Part shown: piece after piece, positions 7,877-16,824 of the stretch | How positions within the stretch are numbered: the stretch's first letter is position 1 | Layout of the letters: each line of letters begins with the position of its first letter | Assembly: GCF_900091505.1 (NCBI RefSeq) | Contig: NZ_LT607409.1 | Coordinates: 124,001-188,000 of the forward strand | Reading direction: 5' to 3' | DNA: 64,000 nt | From: Micromonospora chokoriensis | GTDB taxonomy: Bacteria; Actinomycetota; Actinomycetes; Mycobacteriales; Micromonosporaceae | Program-made: the position numbers and the translations under genes | The notes under the pieces: model-generated | What the model was told of the DNA's origin: nothing | What the model saw: only the letters and a program-made list of their open reading frames with translations | The model's database searches: none

Positions 7877-9067
7877 GTGTACCTGACCCACCTGGACTGT
7901 CCGCGCTGCGGACGCGAGCACCCCGCCGACCGGTTGCAGAACCTCTGCGGGTGCGGCTCGCCGCTGCTGGCCCGCTACGACCTGCCGGCGGTGGCGAAGG
8001 CGGTCACCCCGGAACGCTTCCCGCTGCGCCCGGCCGACCTGTGGCGCTACCGGGAGCTGCTGCCGGTCGGCGACCCACGGCACGTCACGACGCTCGGTGA
8101 GGGCTGGACGCCGCTGCTGCGCGCTCCCGCGTACGGCACCGAGATCGGCATCACCGACCTGTTGGTGAAGGACGAGGGGTTGATCCCGACCGGCTCGTTC
8201 AAGGCACGGGGCGCCGCGGTCGGCGTGAGCCGCGCCCGTGAGCTGGGCGTCGAGCGGATCGCCATGCCCACCAACGGCAACGCCGGGTCGGCCTGGGCCA
8301 CGTACGCCGCGCGGGCCGGGATCGGCGCGACCATCGTCATGCCGCTGGAGGCGCCGGGCATCTGTCGACGCGAGTGCGTCGCCGCCGGCGCGGATCTGCG
8401 CCTGGTCGACGGGCTGATCAGCGACGCCGGTCGGCGGGTGGCCGAGTTGATCGCGGAGTCGAAGGGAACGATCTTCGACGCCGGCACGCTGCGCGAGCCC
8501 TACCGGCTCGAGGGCAAGAAGACGATGGGGTACGAGATCGTCGAGCAGCTCGGCTGGCAGATCCCCGACGTGATCATCTATCCGACGGGCGGCGGTGTCG
8601 GCCTGATCGGCATCCACAAGGCCATGCACGAGCTACGCGAGCTGGGCTGGATCGGCGACAAGCTGCCCCGACTGGTGGCCGTGCAGTCGACCGGCTGCGC
8701 GCCGATCGTGCGGGCGTTCGCCGCCGGTGCGGACCGGGCGGAGCCGTGGGAGGACGCGCACACCGTGGCGTTCGGCATCACCGTGCCGGCTCCGCTGGCC
8801 GACGAGCTGATCCTGGCGGCGTTGCGGGAGTCGTCCGGCACGGCAGTTGCCGTCGACGACGCGGACCTGCTGGCCGACCTTCGGGAGTTCGCCGGCCGGG
8901 AGGGATTGCTGCTCTGCCCGGAGGGCGCGGCCTGCCTGACGGCGGCCCGGCACCTGCGCGCCGGCGGGTGGATCCGGGCCGGCGAACGGGTGGTGGTGCT
9001 CAACACCGGCGCGGGACTGAAGTATCCGGACACCGTCGACGTGTCCGGCGTACCCGTGCTGAGCTGA
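7877..9067 (+). CDS. thrC: Threonine synthase
   Basis: A 396-residue PLP enzyme that converts O-phosphohomoserine to threonine. The N-terminus carries four cysteines (C8, C11, C24, C26), a zinc-ribbon-like element found in one class of threonine synthases. The PLP lysine is Lys109 in GSFKARG, the phosphate-binding loop is PTGGGVG, and PTNGNAGSAWA is the substrate segment. The GTG start follows GAGGAG at 7867-7872. The gene is not next to hom or thrB here, so it may be a second copy or a related PLP lyase; the fold is sure, the exact substrate slightly less so. Confidence 0.87.
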   Translation: MYLTHLDCPRCGREHPADRLQNLCGCGSPLLARYDLPAVAKAVTPERFPLRPADLWRYRELLPVGDPRHVTTLGEGWTPLLRAPAYGTEIGITDLLVKDEGLIPTGSFKARGAAVGVSRARELGVERIAMPTNGNAGSAWATYAARAGIGATIVMPLEAPGICRRECVAAGADLRLVDGLISDAGRRVAELIAESKGTIFDAGTLREPYRLEGKKTMGYEIVEQLGWQIPDVIIYPTGGGVGLIGIHKAMHELRELGWIGDKLPRLVAVQSTGCAPIVRAFAAGADRAEPWEDAHTVAFGITVPAPLADELILAALRESSGTAVAVDDADLLADLREFAGREGLLLCPEGAACLTAARHLRAGGWIRAGERVVVLNTGAGLKYPDTVDVSGVPVLS

Positions 9068-9085
9068 GCCGCGCCCGCGGCTCAG
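9064..9085. terminator. Compact bidirectional hairpin containing both stop codons
   Basis: Perfect 9-bp stem CTGAGCCGC/GCGGCTCAG with a 4-base loop. The left arm holds the TGA of threonine synthase and the right arm holds the TGA of the convergent GH15 gene. Confidence 0.65.
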
Positions 9086-10881
9086 AAACTGTTCGGCTCG
9101 GTCAACCGCCAGGCGGCGTTGATCAACCCGATGTGCGAGAGCGCCTGCGGGGTGTTGCCGAGCTGCATCCCGGTGGTCAGGTCGATCTGCTCGCTGAACA
9201 GCCCCACGTCGTTGGAGAACCCGATCACCCGCTCGAACAGCGCCTCGGCCCGCTTCGGCTCCCCCGCCATCACAAGGCACTCCACCAGCCAGAACGAGCA
9301 CAGCAGGAAGCCGGCCGGGTCGGTCGTCCACCGACGCAGCAATCCGTTCTCGGTGCCCAGGTCCCGCTCGACCATCTCGATCGTGGAGCGCATCCGCGGG
9401 TCGGTGGCCGGCAGAAAACGCGCCACCGGCATGGCGAGCACCGAGGCGTCCAGCTCCGGCGACCCGAACGCCCCGGTGAACGCCCCGATCCGCTCGTTCC
9501 ACCCCTCGCGCAGCACGGTGTCGCGGATCTCGTCGCGTACCGCCGCCCAACGGTGCGGGTCGGCCCGGTCGCCGAGCCGGTCGGCGAGCCCCACCGCCCG
9601 GTCCAACGCCAACCAGCAGGACACCTTGGACGACACGTAGTGCCGCTCCTCGTCCCGGGTCTCCCAGATGCCCCGATCCGGCAGATGCCAGGTCGCGGCC
9701 ACCTGCTCGGCCAACCCGAGCACCATCTCCTGCAACTCACCGTCGAACCTCGCCCCGAGGTAGTCGCGCAGCCGCCACACCGCCGACATCACCTCCCCGG
9801 GCACGTCGAGCTGCCGCTGCCGCCAGGCGTCGTTGCCGACCCGGACCGGCCTGCTGTCGCGGTACCCGCGCAGGTGGTCGCAGTGGTGCTCGGAGATGTC
9901 CCGCTCACCCTCCAACCCGAAGAGCACCGGCACGGGTTCGTCGCCGAACCGGCCGATCGAGCGGGTCGCCCAGGCGAACAGCCGCGACGTCTCGTCGGGA
10001 CATGCCGCCACCCAGAGCGCGCGCATCGTCAACGAGAAGTCCCGCAACCAGGAGTAGCGGTAGTCGTAGTTGCGGTCGCCGCCGATTTGCTCGGGCAGCG
10101 AACTGGTCAGCGCCGCGGCGACCGCGCCACTGCGGGCGTACGTGAGACCGGTCAGGACCGTCGCGCTGTGCCGGACGAGTTCGGGGTACCGCCCCTTGTA
10201 GATGTGCGTGTCGCGGAACGCCTGCCACGCCTGCGTCGTCTCGTCGAGAGCGGTCAACGGTTTGATCCGGGCCGGCGGGGTGCCGTACGCCTCACCGTAC
10301 GCCGCGTCCATCCCGATCACCTGACCGGCGGAGATCTCGAACTCGTGGCTGACCCGGTCGACGCCCGCCCGCAGGTCCAGACCGTCGGCGCGCAACACCA
10401 GCACCACCGGGCCCGCGCCGGCCAGCACACTCCCGTCGGACTGCTCGTGCAGGTACGGAGTGAGCAGCCCGTACTCGGGTCGGGGCGCGAAGTCCAGCGC
10501 CATCCGCACCCGCCCGGACAACCCATGCACCACCCGGATCAGTACGGCGGGTGAGTTCTTGCCCAGCTCGTGCGCACGGGCTCCGGCCTCGGCGGCGAGG
10601 GCGTCGGTGACCGCCACACTGCCCTCCGGCGTGTGGTGCACCGTCCGGAGCACCAGGGAGTCCGGCAGGTACGCCCGCTCCATCCGATGCCCCGGTCCGC
10701 CGACGCCCACCGGCGCCAGTGTGAAGTGCCCGGCGCCCGGGTCGAGTAGCCGCCCGAACACGGACGTCCCGTCGAACCGGTGCGGGCACCACCAGTCGAC
10801 CGACCCGTCCTTGCCGACCAGGGCACCGGATCGAGAGTCCGAGAGGAATGCGTAGTCGGAGATCGCCGGCTGCTGCTCCAC
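9082..10881 (-). CDS. Glycoside hydrolase family 15 protein (trehalase/glucoamylase-like)
   Basis: A 599-residue cytoplasmic GH15 enzyme. It has the N-terminal beta-sandwich typical of bacterial members (SDYAFLSDSRSGALVGKDGSVDW) and the (alpha/alpha)6 barrel with DRNYDYRYSWLRD near residue 270. Candidate catalytic acids are in GIWETRDEERHYVSSK and in FSEQIDLTTGMQLGNTPQALSHIG. Actinobacterial proteins of this layout include mycobacterial trehalases as well as uncharacterised glucoamylase-like enzymes, so the sugar is open. No signal peptide is present. The GTG start gives the expected family N-terminus. Confidence 0.87.
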   Translation of the reverse strand: MEQQPAISDYAFLSDSRSGALVGKDGSVDWWCPHRFDGTSVFGRLLDPGAGHFTLAPVGVGGPGHRMERAYLPDSLVLRTVHHTPEGSVAVTDALAAEAGARAHELGKNSPAVLIRVVHGLSGRVRMALDFAPRPEYGLLTPYLHEQSDGSVLAGAGPVVLVLRADGLDLRAGVDRVSHEFEISAGQVIGMDAAYGEAYGTPPARIKPLTALDETTQAWQAFRDTHIYKGRYPELVRHSATVLTGLTYARSGAVAAALTSSLPEQIGGDRNYDYRYSWLRDFSLTMRALWVAACPDETSRLFAWATRSIGRFGDEPVPVLFGLEGERDISEHHCDHLRGYRDSRPVRVGNDAWRQRQLDVPGEVMSAVWRLRDYLGARFDGELQEMVLGLAEQVAATWHLPDRGIWETRDEERHYVSSKVSCWLALDRAVGLADRLGDRADPHRWAAVRDEIRDTVLREGWNERIGAFTGAFGSPELDASVLAMPVARFLPATDPRMRSTIEMVERDLGTENGLLRRWTTDPAGFLLCSFWLVECLVMAGEPKRAEALFERVIGFSNDVGLFSEQIDLTTGMQLGNTPQALSHIGLINAAWRLTEPNSF

Positions 10882-10929
10882 CCGCCGCGGGTACCCACAT
10901 CGGGCCGGATCACGCAGCCGGCGGCCGGA

Positions 10930-11322
10930 TCACTCGGTGGGCGGCTCGTCCTCGCCCGCCGCCTCCGCCGCGTCGGCCTCCTCCTTGGTCCGGTGCACCG
11001 CCTGGTCGGCGTGCTCCGGCGGGCCGTAGACGGTGTACAGCACCAGCGGGTTGGGACCGGTGTTGACGAAGTTGTGCTTGGTGCCGGACGGCACCACGAC
11101 CAGGTCGCCCGCGGCGACCTTCTTCTTCTCACCGGCGACCCGGGCCTCGCCGACGCCGCTGACGAACGTCAGGATCTGGTCGATGCCCTCGTGGACCTCC
11201 TCGCCGATCTCACCACCGGCGGGGATGGTCATGATGACCAGCTGGGTGCGCTCACCGGTCCACAGCACCCGCCGGAAATCCGGGCTCTTCTCGGCGACGG
11301 TAGCGATCGTGAAATGCTCCAT
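10930..11322 (-). CDS. Cupin-domain protein
   Basis: A 130-residue single-domain cupin. Motif 1 is GEEVHEGIDQILTFVSGVGE and motif 2 is GDLVVVPSGTKHNFVNTG, giving likely metal ligands His, Glu and His. The C-terminal 25 residues are charged (KEEADAAEAAGEDEPPTE) and probably disordered. Homologues in bacteria open MEHFTIATVA, so I chose that ATG; another ATG lies four codons upstream. It ends 48 bases before the GH15 start and may be cotranscribed with it. Its role is unknown. Confidence 0.83.
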   Translation of the reverse strand: MEHFTIATVAEKSPDFRRVLWTGERTQLVIMTIPAGGEIGEEVHEGIDQILTFVSGVGEARVAGEKKKVAAGDLVVVPSGTKHNFVNTGPNPLVLYTVYGPPEHADQAVHRTKEEADAAEAAGEDEPPTE

Positions 11323-11552
11323 GCCCCCGCTCATACCCCGTTCGGCGGTGCACCACGCCGGGACTCGCAGATGGTGGAATTCCCCACGTTCGGCGGGTTT
11401 GGATCCGCACGTACCGGGGATCGACAACCCCGACCGGCACGAGCGGCCGGTCGAGCCAGGTCCCCGCTGGCGTACCGCCGAACGGCTGCGGTGGTGGGAG
11501 ACGGCCAGAGCGCGGCGACGTTGCGACCACGGTCCAACGGCGCCGCGCGCTC

Positions 11553-11727
<175 letters not shown>

Positions 11728-11732
11728 TTGGG

Positions 11733-12611
11733 TTAGTGGTGTAGCCAGGTGAGGAGGTCGGGGGCGGCCAGCGTCGCTGCGCGCTTTTCGTAGGTGGCCT
11801 GTGCGGTGGCGTCCAGCATGTTCCGGCCCTGGCCTGAGCCGCCCTGGCGGAAGAAGGCCCGGCGGTCGCGCAGCACACCGAGCGTGTCCGGAGCGAGCCG
11901 GTCGGCCCGCTCGCGCATCCGGCCGAAGGTCGCCGCCTCCACCAGCTCCGGCCCCGGGCGCGGCAGCTCCCACCGGTCGGCGAGCCGGCGCATCTCACCG
12001 CCCAGGTCGGCCAACAGGTCGTCGTAGTGCACCAGCGCGACGTTCGGTTCGTGTCGACGGGCCCAGGCGTCGGTCAGGTGCAGCATCACCCCGGGCAGCG
12101 AGTCCAGCTCGGCGCGCGGGTCGACCTCCTGGTCGACCCAGCTGCGCAGCCACTGCTCCACCGGCACGCGCTCCCGGGCCGGCCCGGACGGGGCCGGCTG
12201 GCCGGTCAGCTCCGCGAGGCGCGCCCGATCCAGGTTGCTCGCCTGGTGGTAGAGGGAGACCGCCATGTCCAGCGGGTGCCGGGCCACCACCACGTAGTGC
12301 GCCCGGGGGTCGAGAGGCACCCCGTCCAGCGGGGTGTGCGTCTTGATGAACCGCCGGTGCGGCTGCGCGGCCAGCCTGTCGAACACCACGTCACGGGGTT
12401 CGGCGAGCCAGTCCAGCCAGGGCGACAGCACGTTCAGCGGCGCCGGCAGCTCGGGAGTGCCCAGCACCAGCAACGCACAGATCATCTGCATCCAGGTGGT
12501 GCCGCTCTTGGAACGGGTGCTGATCACGATGTCCCCGTCACGGAACGGGAATCCGGCCCACCGGCCGCTGTCCTCGTCGTCGGAGCGGTATCGGTGCGCG
12601 GGCTCAGGCAT
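11733..12611 (-). CDS. Sulfotransferase (PAPS-dependent, sulfotransfer_1 family)
   Basis: A 292-residue cytosolic-type sulfotransferase that moves sulfate from PAPS to a hydroxyl or amine acceptor. The 5'-phosphosulfate loop is KSGTTWMQ at residues 35-42. The catalytic-base histidine is likely in RRFIKTHTPLDG, and the 3'-phosphate motif is YVVVARHPLDMAVSLYHQ. A C-terminal FFRQGGSGQGRNML segment matches the RKG-like PAPS loop. No signal peptide or membrane helix. The acceptor is unknown. Its 3' end abuts the G-rich tract of the repeat, so transcripts would end in or near that structure. Confidence 0.88.
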   Translation of the reverse strand: MPEPAHRYRSDDEDSGRWAGFPFRDGDIVISTRSKSGTTWMQMICALLVLGTPELPAPLNVLSPWLDWLAEPRDVVFDRLAAQPHRRFIKTHTPLDGVPLDPRAHYVVVARHPLDMAVSLYHQASNLDRARLAELTGQPAPSGPARERVPVEQWLRSWVDQEVDPRAELDSLPGVMLHLTDAWARRHEPNVALVHYDDLLADLGGEMRRLADRWELPRPGPELVEAATFGRMRERADRLAPDTLGVLRDRRAFFRQGGSGQGRNMLDATAQATYEKRAATLAAPDLLTWLHH

Positions 12612-12668
12612 CGGAGGAGCGTAGTCGCCGAGGCGACAGTCGAGCAGCCGAATTCCGACTCCACCAGC

Positions 12669-12697
12669 TGTGACATATGCGCATGCCTGGCTAGATT
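12669..12697 (+). promoter_or_regulatory. Leaderless promoter
   Basis: TGTGAC (12669-12674), a 17-base spacer and TAGATT (12692-12697), with the start codon ATG at 12703. The expected transcription start falls on or beside the A of ATG, so the message would lack a leader. Confidence 0.6.
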
Positions 12698-12702
12698 GAA
12701 GT

Positions 12703-13770
12703 ATGGTGCCCGCCCCCGGGAGCCGGGCGGCGGAACCGGTCTACCGCCCGATCCTCGCCTGCCGGCGCGGTGAGCTGGATGCCCTCAGCCACCTCGACGA
12801 CACGGCCACCGCCCTTGTCGCCCCGGTCCTGGAGATCGGCGCCGTCGACCGGACCACAGTGGACGTTCTGCGCCGACTGCCACCCCGGCTCCGGCCGGCC
12901 GTGGACGTCAGCGCCCTCCCCGACAGCCGCGCAGCGGAGCTGAGCCGCTGGGGCGTACCCCTGGTGCCGGTCATCGGCCTCGCGGAGAGCGACCACCGGT
13001 TGGTCGTGCACGGCGCGGCGGCACGGGCGTGCGGCCGGCGGGCGCTGATCCGCCTGCGGGCCGGACAGGACCGGGCCGGGCCGGACGGCAGCACCGCCGC
13101 CGCCGAACGGGTCTGGAGGTCCACCGACCTCGTTCCGGAGGAGTGCGACCTGCTGGTGGACGCCGGGGACGTGTGCTGCCCGGCGGATGTGCGGGCGGCC
13201 GAACCTCGGGTGCGCCGCCTGCTCGACTGGGCACGCCGGCACGCCTGGCGGTCGGTGACCGTGGCAGCGGGTGGGATGCCACCGACGTTGTCCCGGCTGC
13301 CCACCGACGAGCCGATCCGGTTGGACCGCTGGGACTGGCAGCTCTGGCAACGATTGGCCGACACCGGGGTCGACTACGGCGACTACGGAGTCCACCCGGC
13401 CGTGTCCGGCAGCGGTGATCCTGGTGACCGGCTACCGACGGTGCGGTACACCGACGACGGCAGCTGGTGGATCTACCGCTGGGCGCGGCGAGGTGGCCGG
13501 GGCGACGAGCGGTTCGCCGACCTGTGCCGCACGCTGGTGTCGGCGCCGCACTGGCCGAGCACCGGGGCGGCGTTCTCCTGGGGCGACCACGAACTGCTCC
13601 GCCGGGCCCGCCGGGGCGCCGGCGCCGGTTCGGCCGCCAACTGGGCGGCCTGGAGCACCTCGCACCACCTGGCGTACGTGCTCGCCACGCTGTTGCGCCC
13701 GGACGGCGACACCGCGCCGAGGTGGAATCCCCGGCCCGGTCCGCCACAGCGCGGACGTTCGCTGCGGTGA
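12703..13770 (+). CDS. Phage T4 beta-protein-like family protein
   Basis: A 355-residue cytoplasmic protein of the beta family first named from phage T4. The opening YRPILACRRGELDALSHLDDTATALVAPVLEIGAV is the family signature. The rest is alternating hydrophobic strands and helices that suggest a TIM-barrel-like fold, with DYGDYGVHPAV and FSWGDHELL near the C-terminal third. Bacterial members often lie in phage or defence neighbourhoods, but function is unknown. The neighbours here are ordinary metabolic genes. The ATG is supported by the leaderless promoter. Confidence 0.72.
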   Translation: MVPAPGSRAAEPVYRPILACRRGELDALSHLDDTATALVAPVLEIGAVDRTTVDVLRRLPPRLRPAVDVSALPDSRAAELSRWGVPLVPVIGLAESDHRLVVHGAAARACGRRALIRLRAGQDRAGPDGSTAAAERVWRSTDLVPEECDLLVDAGDVCCPADVRAAEPRVRRLLDWARRHAWRSVTVAAGGMPPTLSRLPTDEPIRLDRWDWQLWQRLADTGVDYGDYGVHPAVSGSGDPGDRLPTVRYTDDGSWWIYRWARRGGRGDERFADLCRTLVSAPHWPSTGAAFSWGDHELLRRARRGAGAGSAANWAAWSTSHHLAYVLATLLRPDGDTAPRWNPRPGPPQRGRSLR

Positions 13771-13779
13771 GACGGCTGG

Positions 13780-14061
13780 CTACTGCTTCTCGGTGAAGCC
13801 GAACTGGATGACGCCCTCGTCGTCGACGGTGGCGTCCACCGAGGCGTCGCCGAGCAGTTCGGCCGCGTCCTCGTCGAGGAAGATGCGGGCACCCTGGTTG
13901 TCGACCACGCGGTCGCCCTGCGCCGGCTCGGGCACCAACTCCACCGAGAGCGAGCCGGCCTCGGCGTCGGCGGCGATGCGCACTCCGCCGCCCTCGGCGA
14001 CGTCCTGCTGGTTGGCCAGGTCACGGATGACGAGCACGGCATTGTCGGTCATGGTGAGCAT
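13780..14061 (-). CDS. HesB/IscA-fold protein lacking cysteines
   Basis: A 93-residue protein of the A-type iron-sulfur carrier fold (MLTMTDNAVLVIRDLANQQ, GGVRIAADAEAGSLSVELVPEP, GARIFLDEDAAELLGDASVDATV). The three cluster-binding cysteines of IscA are absent, so it cannot carry a cluster in the usual way. Related actinobacterial proteins are often labelled adhesin or HesB-like without evidence. The ATG has GAGGAG eight bases upstream; the frame is open further upstream but without a ribosome site. Confidence 0.8.
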   Translation of the reverse strand: MLTMTDNAVLVIRDLANQQDVAEGGGVRIAADAEAGSLSVELVPEPAQGDRVVDNQGARIFLDEDAAELLGDASVDATVDDEGVIQFGFTEKQ

Positions 14062-14284
14062 GAGTGGAACTCCTCGTGGAATCTCGGCTCCCGGTCGGAA
14101 CCCTCGCAGACCGGCTGATCGGTCCGCGTACGAGCGCATCGGGGAGGCGACAGAAAGGGCGAACGGTCATTGCCGTCGCGTCGAATCGGGGCAGCTGAGG
14201 GCCCCGCCACCTCCACCGTGCCCGCTGACCGGCGATCCGTCAAATAGAGCCAGGTCAGTCGAGAGCGGGGGCCGGGGCCAGCCA

Positions 14285-14587
14285 GGCGAATCTCGTTGAC
14301 CGCCGCGCGGCCGGCCCGGTTGGCACCGATCGTGCTGGCCGAGGGGCCGTAACCGACCAGGTGTCCGCCGGTACGAACCGCCCGTCCGCCCAGGCCACCC
14401 CGTCGGGTGTGATCCGGTCGAACACGGGTAGCCGGTCCAGGACGCCCCGCTCGCGCAGCCGGCGTACCTCCGGCGTGCGGCCAGAACCGGCCCCGATCAC
14501 CACGACGTCCGCTGAGCGGGTGTCCACCTGGTGTGCAACACCCTGGTCGGCAACGGTGTGCCCGCGCTCGGCCGTCGCACCGATCAC
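14285..14587 (-). pseudogene. Remnant of an FAD/NAD(P)-dependent monooxygenase
   Basis: Two adjacent pieces of a flavin monooxygenase C-terminal half lie in different frames. The first (14357-14587) reads ADVVVIGAGSGRTPEVR, then LPVFDRITPDGVAWADGRFVPAD, the NAD-domain linker that normally leads to ATGFR. The second (about 14285-14363) reads HLVGYGPSASTIGANRAGRAAVNEI, the normal C-terminal end. The joint between them lacks the roughly 30-40 residues expected and shifts the frame. No start codon or N-terminal FAD domain remains. The aquaporin promoter now occupies the upstream side. Confidence 0.65.
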
Positions 14588-14631
14588 AGACTTTCGCCAA
14601 TGACCCCCTGACCTGCGCCTACGCTGAGTGG

Positions 14632-15348
14632 ATGAGCGATTTCCGTCGGTACGCGTCCGAGTTCCTCGGCACCCTGCTGCTCGTCTTCTTCGGAGTGGGC
14701 AGCGCCGTCGCGGCACGGGTTCAGGGCGGCGTGGTGGTGGTCGCGCTGACCTTCGGGTTCGTGATGCTCGCTCTCGTCTACACGATCGGCCCACTGTCCG
14801 GCAGTCACGTCAACCCGGCGGTGACACTCGGCGTGCTGCTCTCCGGAAAGATCTCGGTGCTCGGCGCGGTGGCGTACTGGATCGCCCAGTTCGTGGGAGC
14901 GACGGTGGCCGCCTTCGTGCTCTGGGCGCTGACCCGCTGGGGCGACGTCGCGGACCAGACCGGTGCGCTGGGCACCAACGGTTACGGCGCCCACATCAAC
15001 CGGGGCGGCGCGGCGGTGCTGGAGGTCGTGCTGACCTTCCTGTTCGTCCTCGTCGTCCTGGTGGTGACCAGCCGGAGTGAGAACCCTGGCACCGCCGGCG
15101 TGGCCATCGGGTTGGCCCTCGCCGCGACCCAGCTGGTCGGTCTGACGCTGACCGGCGCGGCGGTCAACCCGGCCCGCGCGTTCGGCCCGGCGGTCTTCGA
15201 GGGTGGCGTGGCCCTGCGGCAGCTCTGGGTGTTCATCGTCTTCCCACTGCTCGGCGGGGCGCTCGCCGCCCTGGTCGCGCCGTTGGTCATGGGGGCGCAG
15301 CGGCACTACTGGGGTGGACACGAGAAGTCGGTGGGACGACCGACGTAG
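14632..15348 (+). CDS. MIP-family aquaporin
   Basis: A 238-residue six-helix channel for water or small neutral solutes. Both NPA boxes are present: SHVNPAVTLG after helix 2 and GAAVNPARAFGPAV after helix 5. The arginine after the second NPA is the selectivity-filter residue. Short loops and the absence of a glycerol-facilitator Asp after NPAR suggest a water-selective AqpZ type. The ATG follows a TACGCT hexamer (14620-14625) by six bases, so the transcript is probably leaderless. The last 20 residues are cytoplasmic and poorly conserved. Confidence 0.9.
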   Translation: MSDFRRYASEFLGTLLLVFFGVGSAVAARVQGGVVVVALTFGFVMLALVYTIGPLSGSHVNPAVTLGVLLSGKISVLGAVAYWIAQFVGATVAAFVLWALTRWGDVADQTGALGTNGYGAHINRGGAAVLEVVLTFLFVLVVLVVTSRSENPGTAGVAIGLALAATQLVGLTLTGAAVNPARAFGPAVFEGGVALRQLWVFIVFPLLGGALAALVAPLVMGAQRHYWGGHEKSVGRPT

Positions 15349-15415
15349 TCCACGTGGCAGCATCTGTCGAGGGGGCCGGGAGGCGCAGGCCCGCGTCTCC
15401 CGACCGGGCACGGGC

Positions 15416-15742
15416 TCAGGCGGGACGCTTCGGCGGGGGGACCACCGCCGTCGGGTCGCCACGCTCGATGAGGGCGGCGATCTCGGCGGCCCGCAGCCCG
15501 CGCAGTGCCAGCACCCGGGTGCCCCAACGGTGCAGGCGACACGGGTGCGGGCTGGCGTCGTTGCGGCAGATCACTCCCCCGGACCACCGCCGGGGGGCGT
15601 GCACCACCACCGCCCGTACCGCGAACTGGGTGTCCTCGCCCGTCACGTACGGCGGCAGGGGGATGTCGCGGAGCACCTCCCCGGACGCTTCGGCGGCACC
15701 GGACGAAGCGGCGCGACGGACGCGGTGGGCGGTACTACTCAT
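15416..15742 (-). CDS. Small protein of unknown function, paralogue of the 21.3 kb gene
   Basis: A 108-residue protein with the core FAVRAVVVHAPRRWSGGVICRND, SPHPCRLHRWGTRVL, and GLRAAEIAALIERGDP. The gene at 21278-21766 shares this core nearly word for word, including the Cys-Arg-Asn-Asp motif, Pro-Cys-Arg-Leu-His-Arg-Trp-Gly and a C-terminal ALIxxGxP helix. Two conserved cysteines and one histidine could bind metal or form a disulfide. No signal peptide. The start at 15742 has GGAGG eight bases upstream; a Met five codons earlier would place that site inside the gene. I know no named family. Confidence 0.72.
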   Translation of the reverse strand: MSSTAHRVRRAASSGAAEASGEVLRDIPLPPYVTGEDTQFAVRAVVVHAPRRWSGGVICRNDASPHPCRLHRWGTRVLALRGLRAAEIAALIERGDPTAVVPPPKRPA

Positions 15743-15855
15743 CTCCGCTGCCTCCACACTGGATGGTCGGATGGGGACAGCAGAAAGTTACGACCTCCTC
15801 GACCGTCGGCGACGGACAAACTGTCCCGCTGTGTGGCCGCGCAGCGGTTGGTCGG

Positions 15856-16824
15856 TCAGCGGACCGCCACTGCCTGGAGGCCGACGTTGCCGCAGTGCGG
15901 CGTGAAGACCTTCTCGACCTTCCAGTTCAGCAGCAGTCGGGCGCCCTTCGGGGCGGTGAACTTGATGGTGAACTGGGCACTCTGACTCGTGTACGGGTCC
16001 TCCAGCACCACGCTGCTGGCGGGCCCGCCGGTGGACAGTCGCGCCTCCAGGCGCCCCCGGGCCATCCAGGTGCCGCCGTAGAGCTGGACCGTGCGTGACT
16101 CACCGCTGCCGGCGACGGCGAGGGAGAACCCGTTTCCGGTGCCGCAGGTGTAGACGCCCTGTGCACTGTCCCGTGCCGACCGCTGCGACGAGCCGTCGGA
16201 CCACCGGACGTGCTCCTGGTTGCCGTCCCAGGCGACCCGCGTGCCGGCGCCACCCTCGTCGGCGATCTCCCCGGAACCCGCCCGCTTGCGGACCGTCGAA
16301 CCGCCCCCGCGCTGCCCCCAGTGCATCCAGTCCCGGGCACCCACGGCGGTCAGGTTGACCTCGGCGGGCATCTCCCCCCGGGTCACCGACAGCTCCGGCG
16401 ACTGCGACGGCGGCGGGGCCGGCGCGGTCACCGACGGCGTCGGGTCGGGCGAGGGCGGGCGCTGGCGCGGACGCAGGCCCGGCTCGGCCAGCCCCGCGTC
16501 ACCGGTGCGCCCGTCGGTGGCCGGGAAGCCGGGAGAACGGGCGACGACCCCGGTCACGCCGCCCGAGCCATCCGCCTGGTCGTCGTCGGGCGCCGGTTCC
16601 GACCGGAGGCTCAGGTACGAGATCAACGCCGCCAGGCAGGCGAGTACGGCGACCCCCTCCACCGCCCAGCGCCGGCGCTTCCGGGCACGGGCGACCCGGC
16701 GCAGCGCGGCGCGGGTCTGCCCGGAGGTGACGGCACCCGAGCGGTGCTTCGCCGATGCGTCCTCGGCACCCGAACCAGTCCGCGTGCGGTCTTCGTCCGC
16801 CACCGACCCCTCCAACTCCACCAC
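15856..16824 (-). CDS. Membrane-anchored extracytoplasmic protein of unknown function
   Basis: A 322-residue type II-like protein. The N-terminal 50 residues are cytoplasmic and end in basic RKRRRW. One membrane helix (AVEGVAVLACLAALISYLSL) follows at about 52-72, then a Pro/Ser/Asp-rich stalk to about 150. The outer domain (about 155-322) starts VNLTAVGARDWMHWG and has two cysteines (YTCGTGN and HCGNVG). The DWxHWG opening recalls a beta-sandwich module seen in some actinobacterial surface proteins, but I cannot name it. It is transcribed towards the paralogue gene at 15.4 kb. The GTG or ATG start near 16824 is not fixed. Confidence 0.68.
   Translation of the reverse strand: MVELEGSVADEDRTRTGSGAEDASAKHRSGAVTSGQTRAALRRVARARKRRRWAVEGVAVLACLAALISYLSLRSEPAPDDDQADGSGGVTGVVARSPGFPATDGRTGDAGLAEPGLRPRQRPPSPDPTPSVTAPAPPPSQSPELSVTRGEMPAEVNLTAVGARDWMHWGQRGGGSTVRKRAGSGEIADEGGAGTRVAWDGNQEHVRWSDGSSQRSARDSAQGVYTCGTGNGFSLAVAGSGESRTVQLYGGTWMARGRLEARLSTGGPASSVVLEDPYTSQSAQFTIKFTAPKGARLLLNWKVEKVFTPHCGNVGLQAVAVR

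Noticed and set aside
7421..8629. Upstream extension of the aldo/keto reductase frame (665-residue ORF in total)
   Set aside because: It runs antisense to threonine synthase and has no domain; its composition is a GC-frame shadow.
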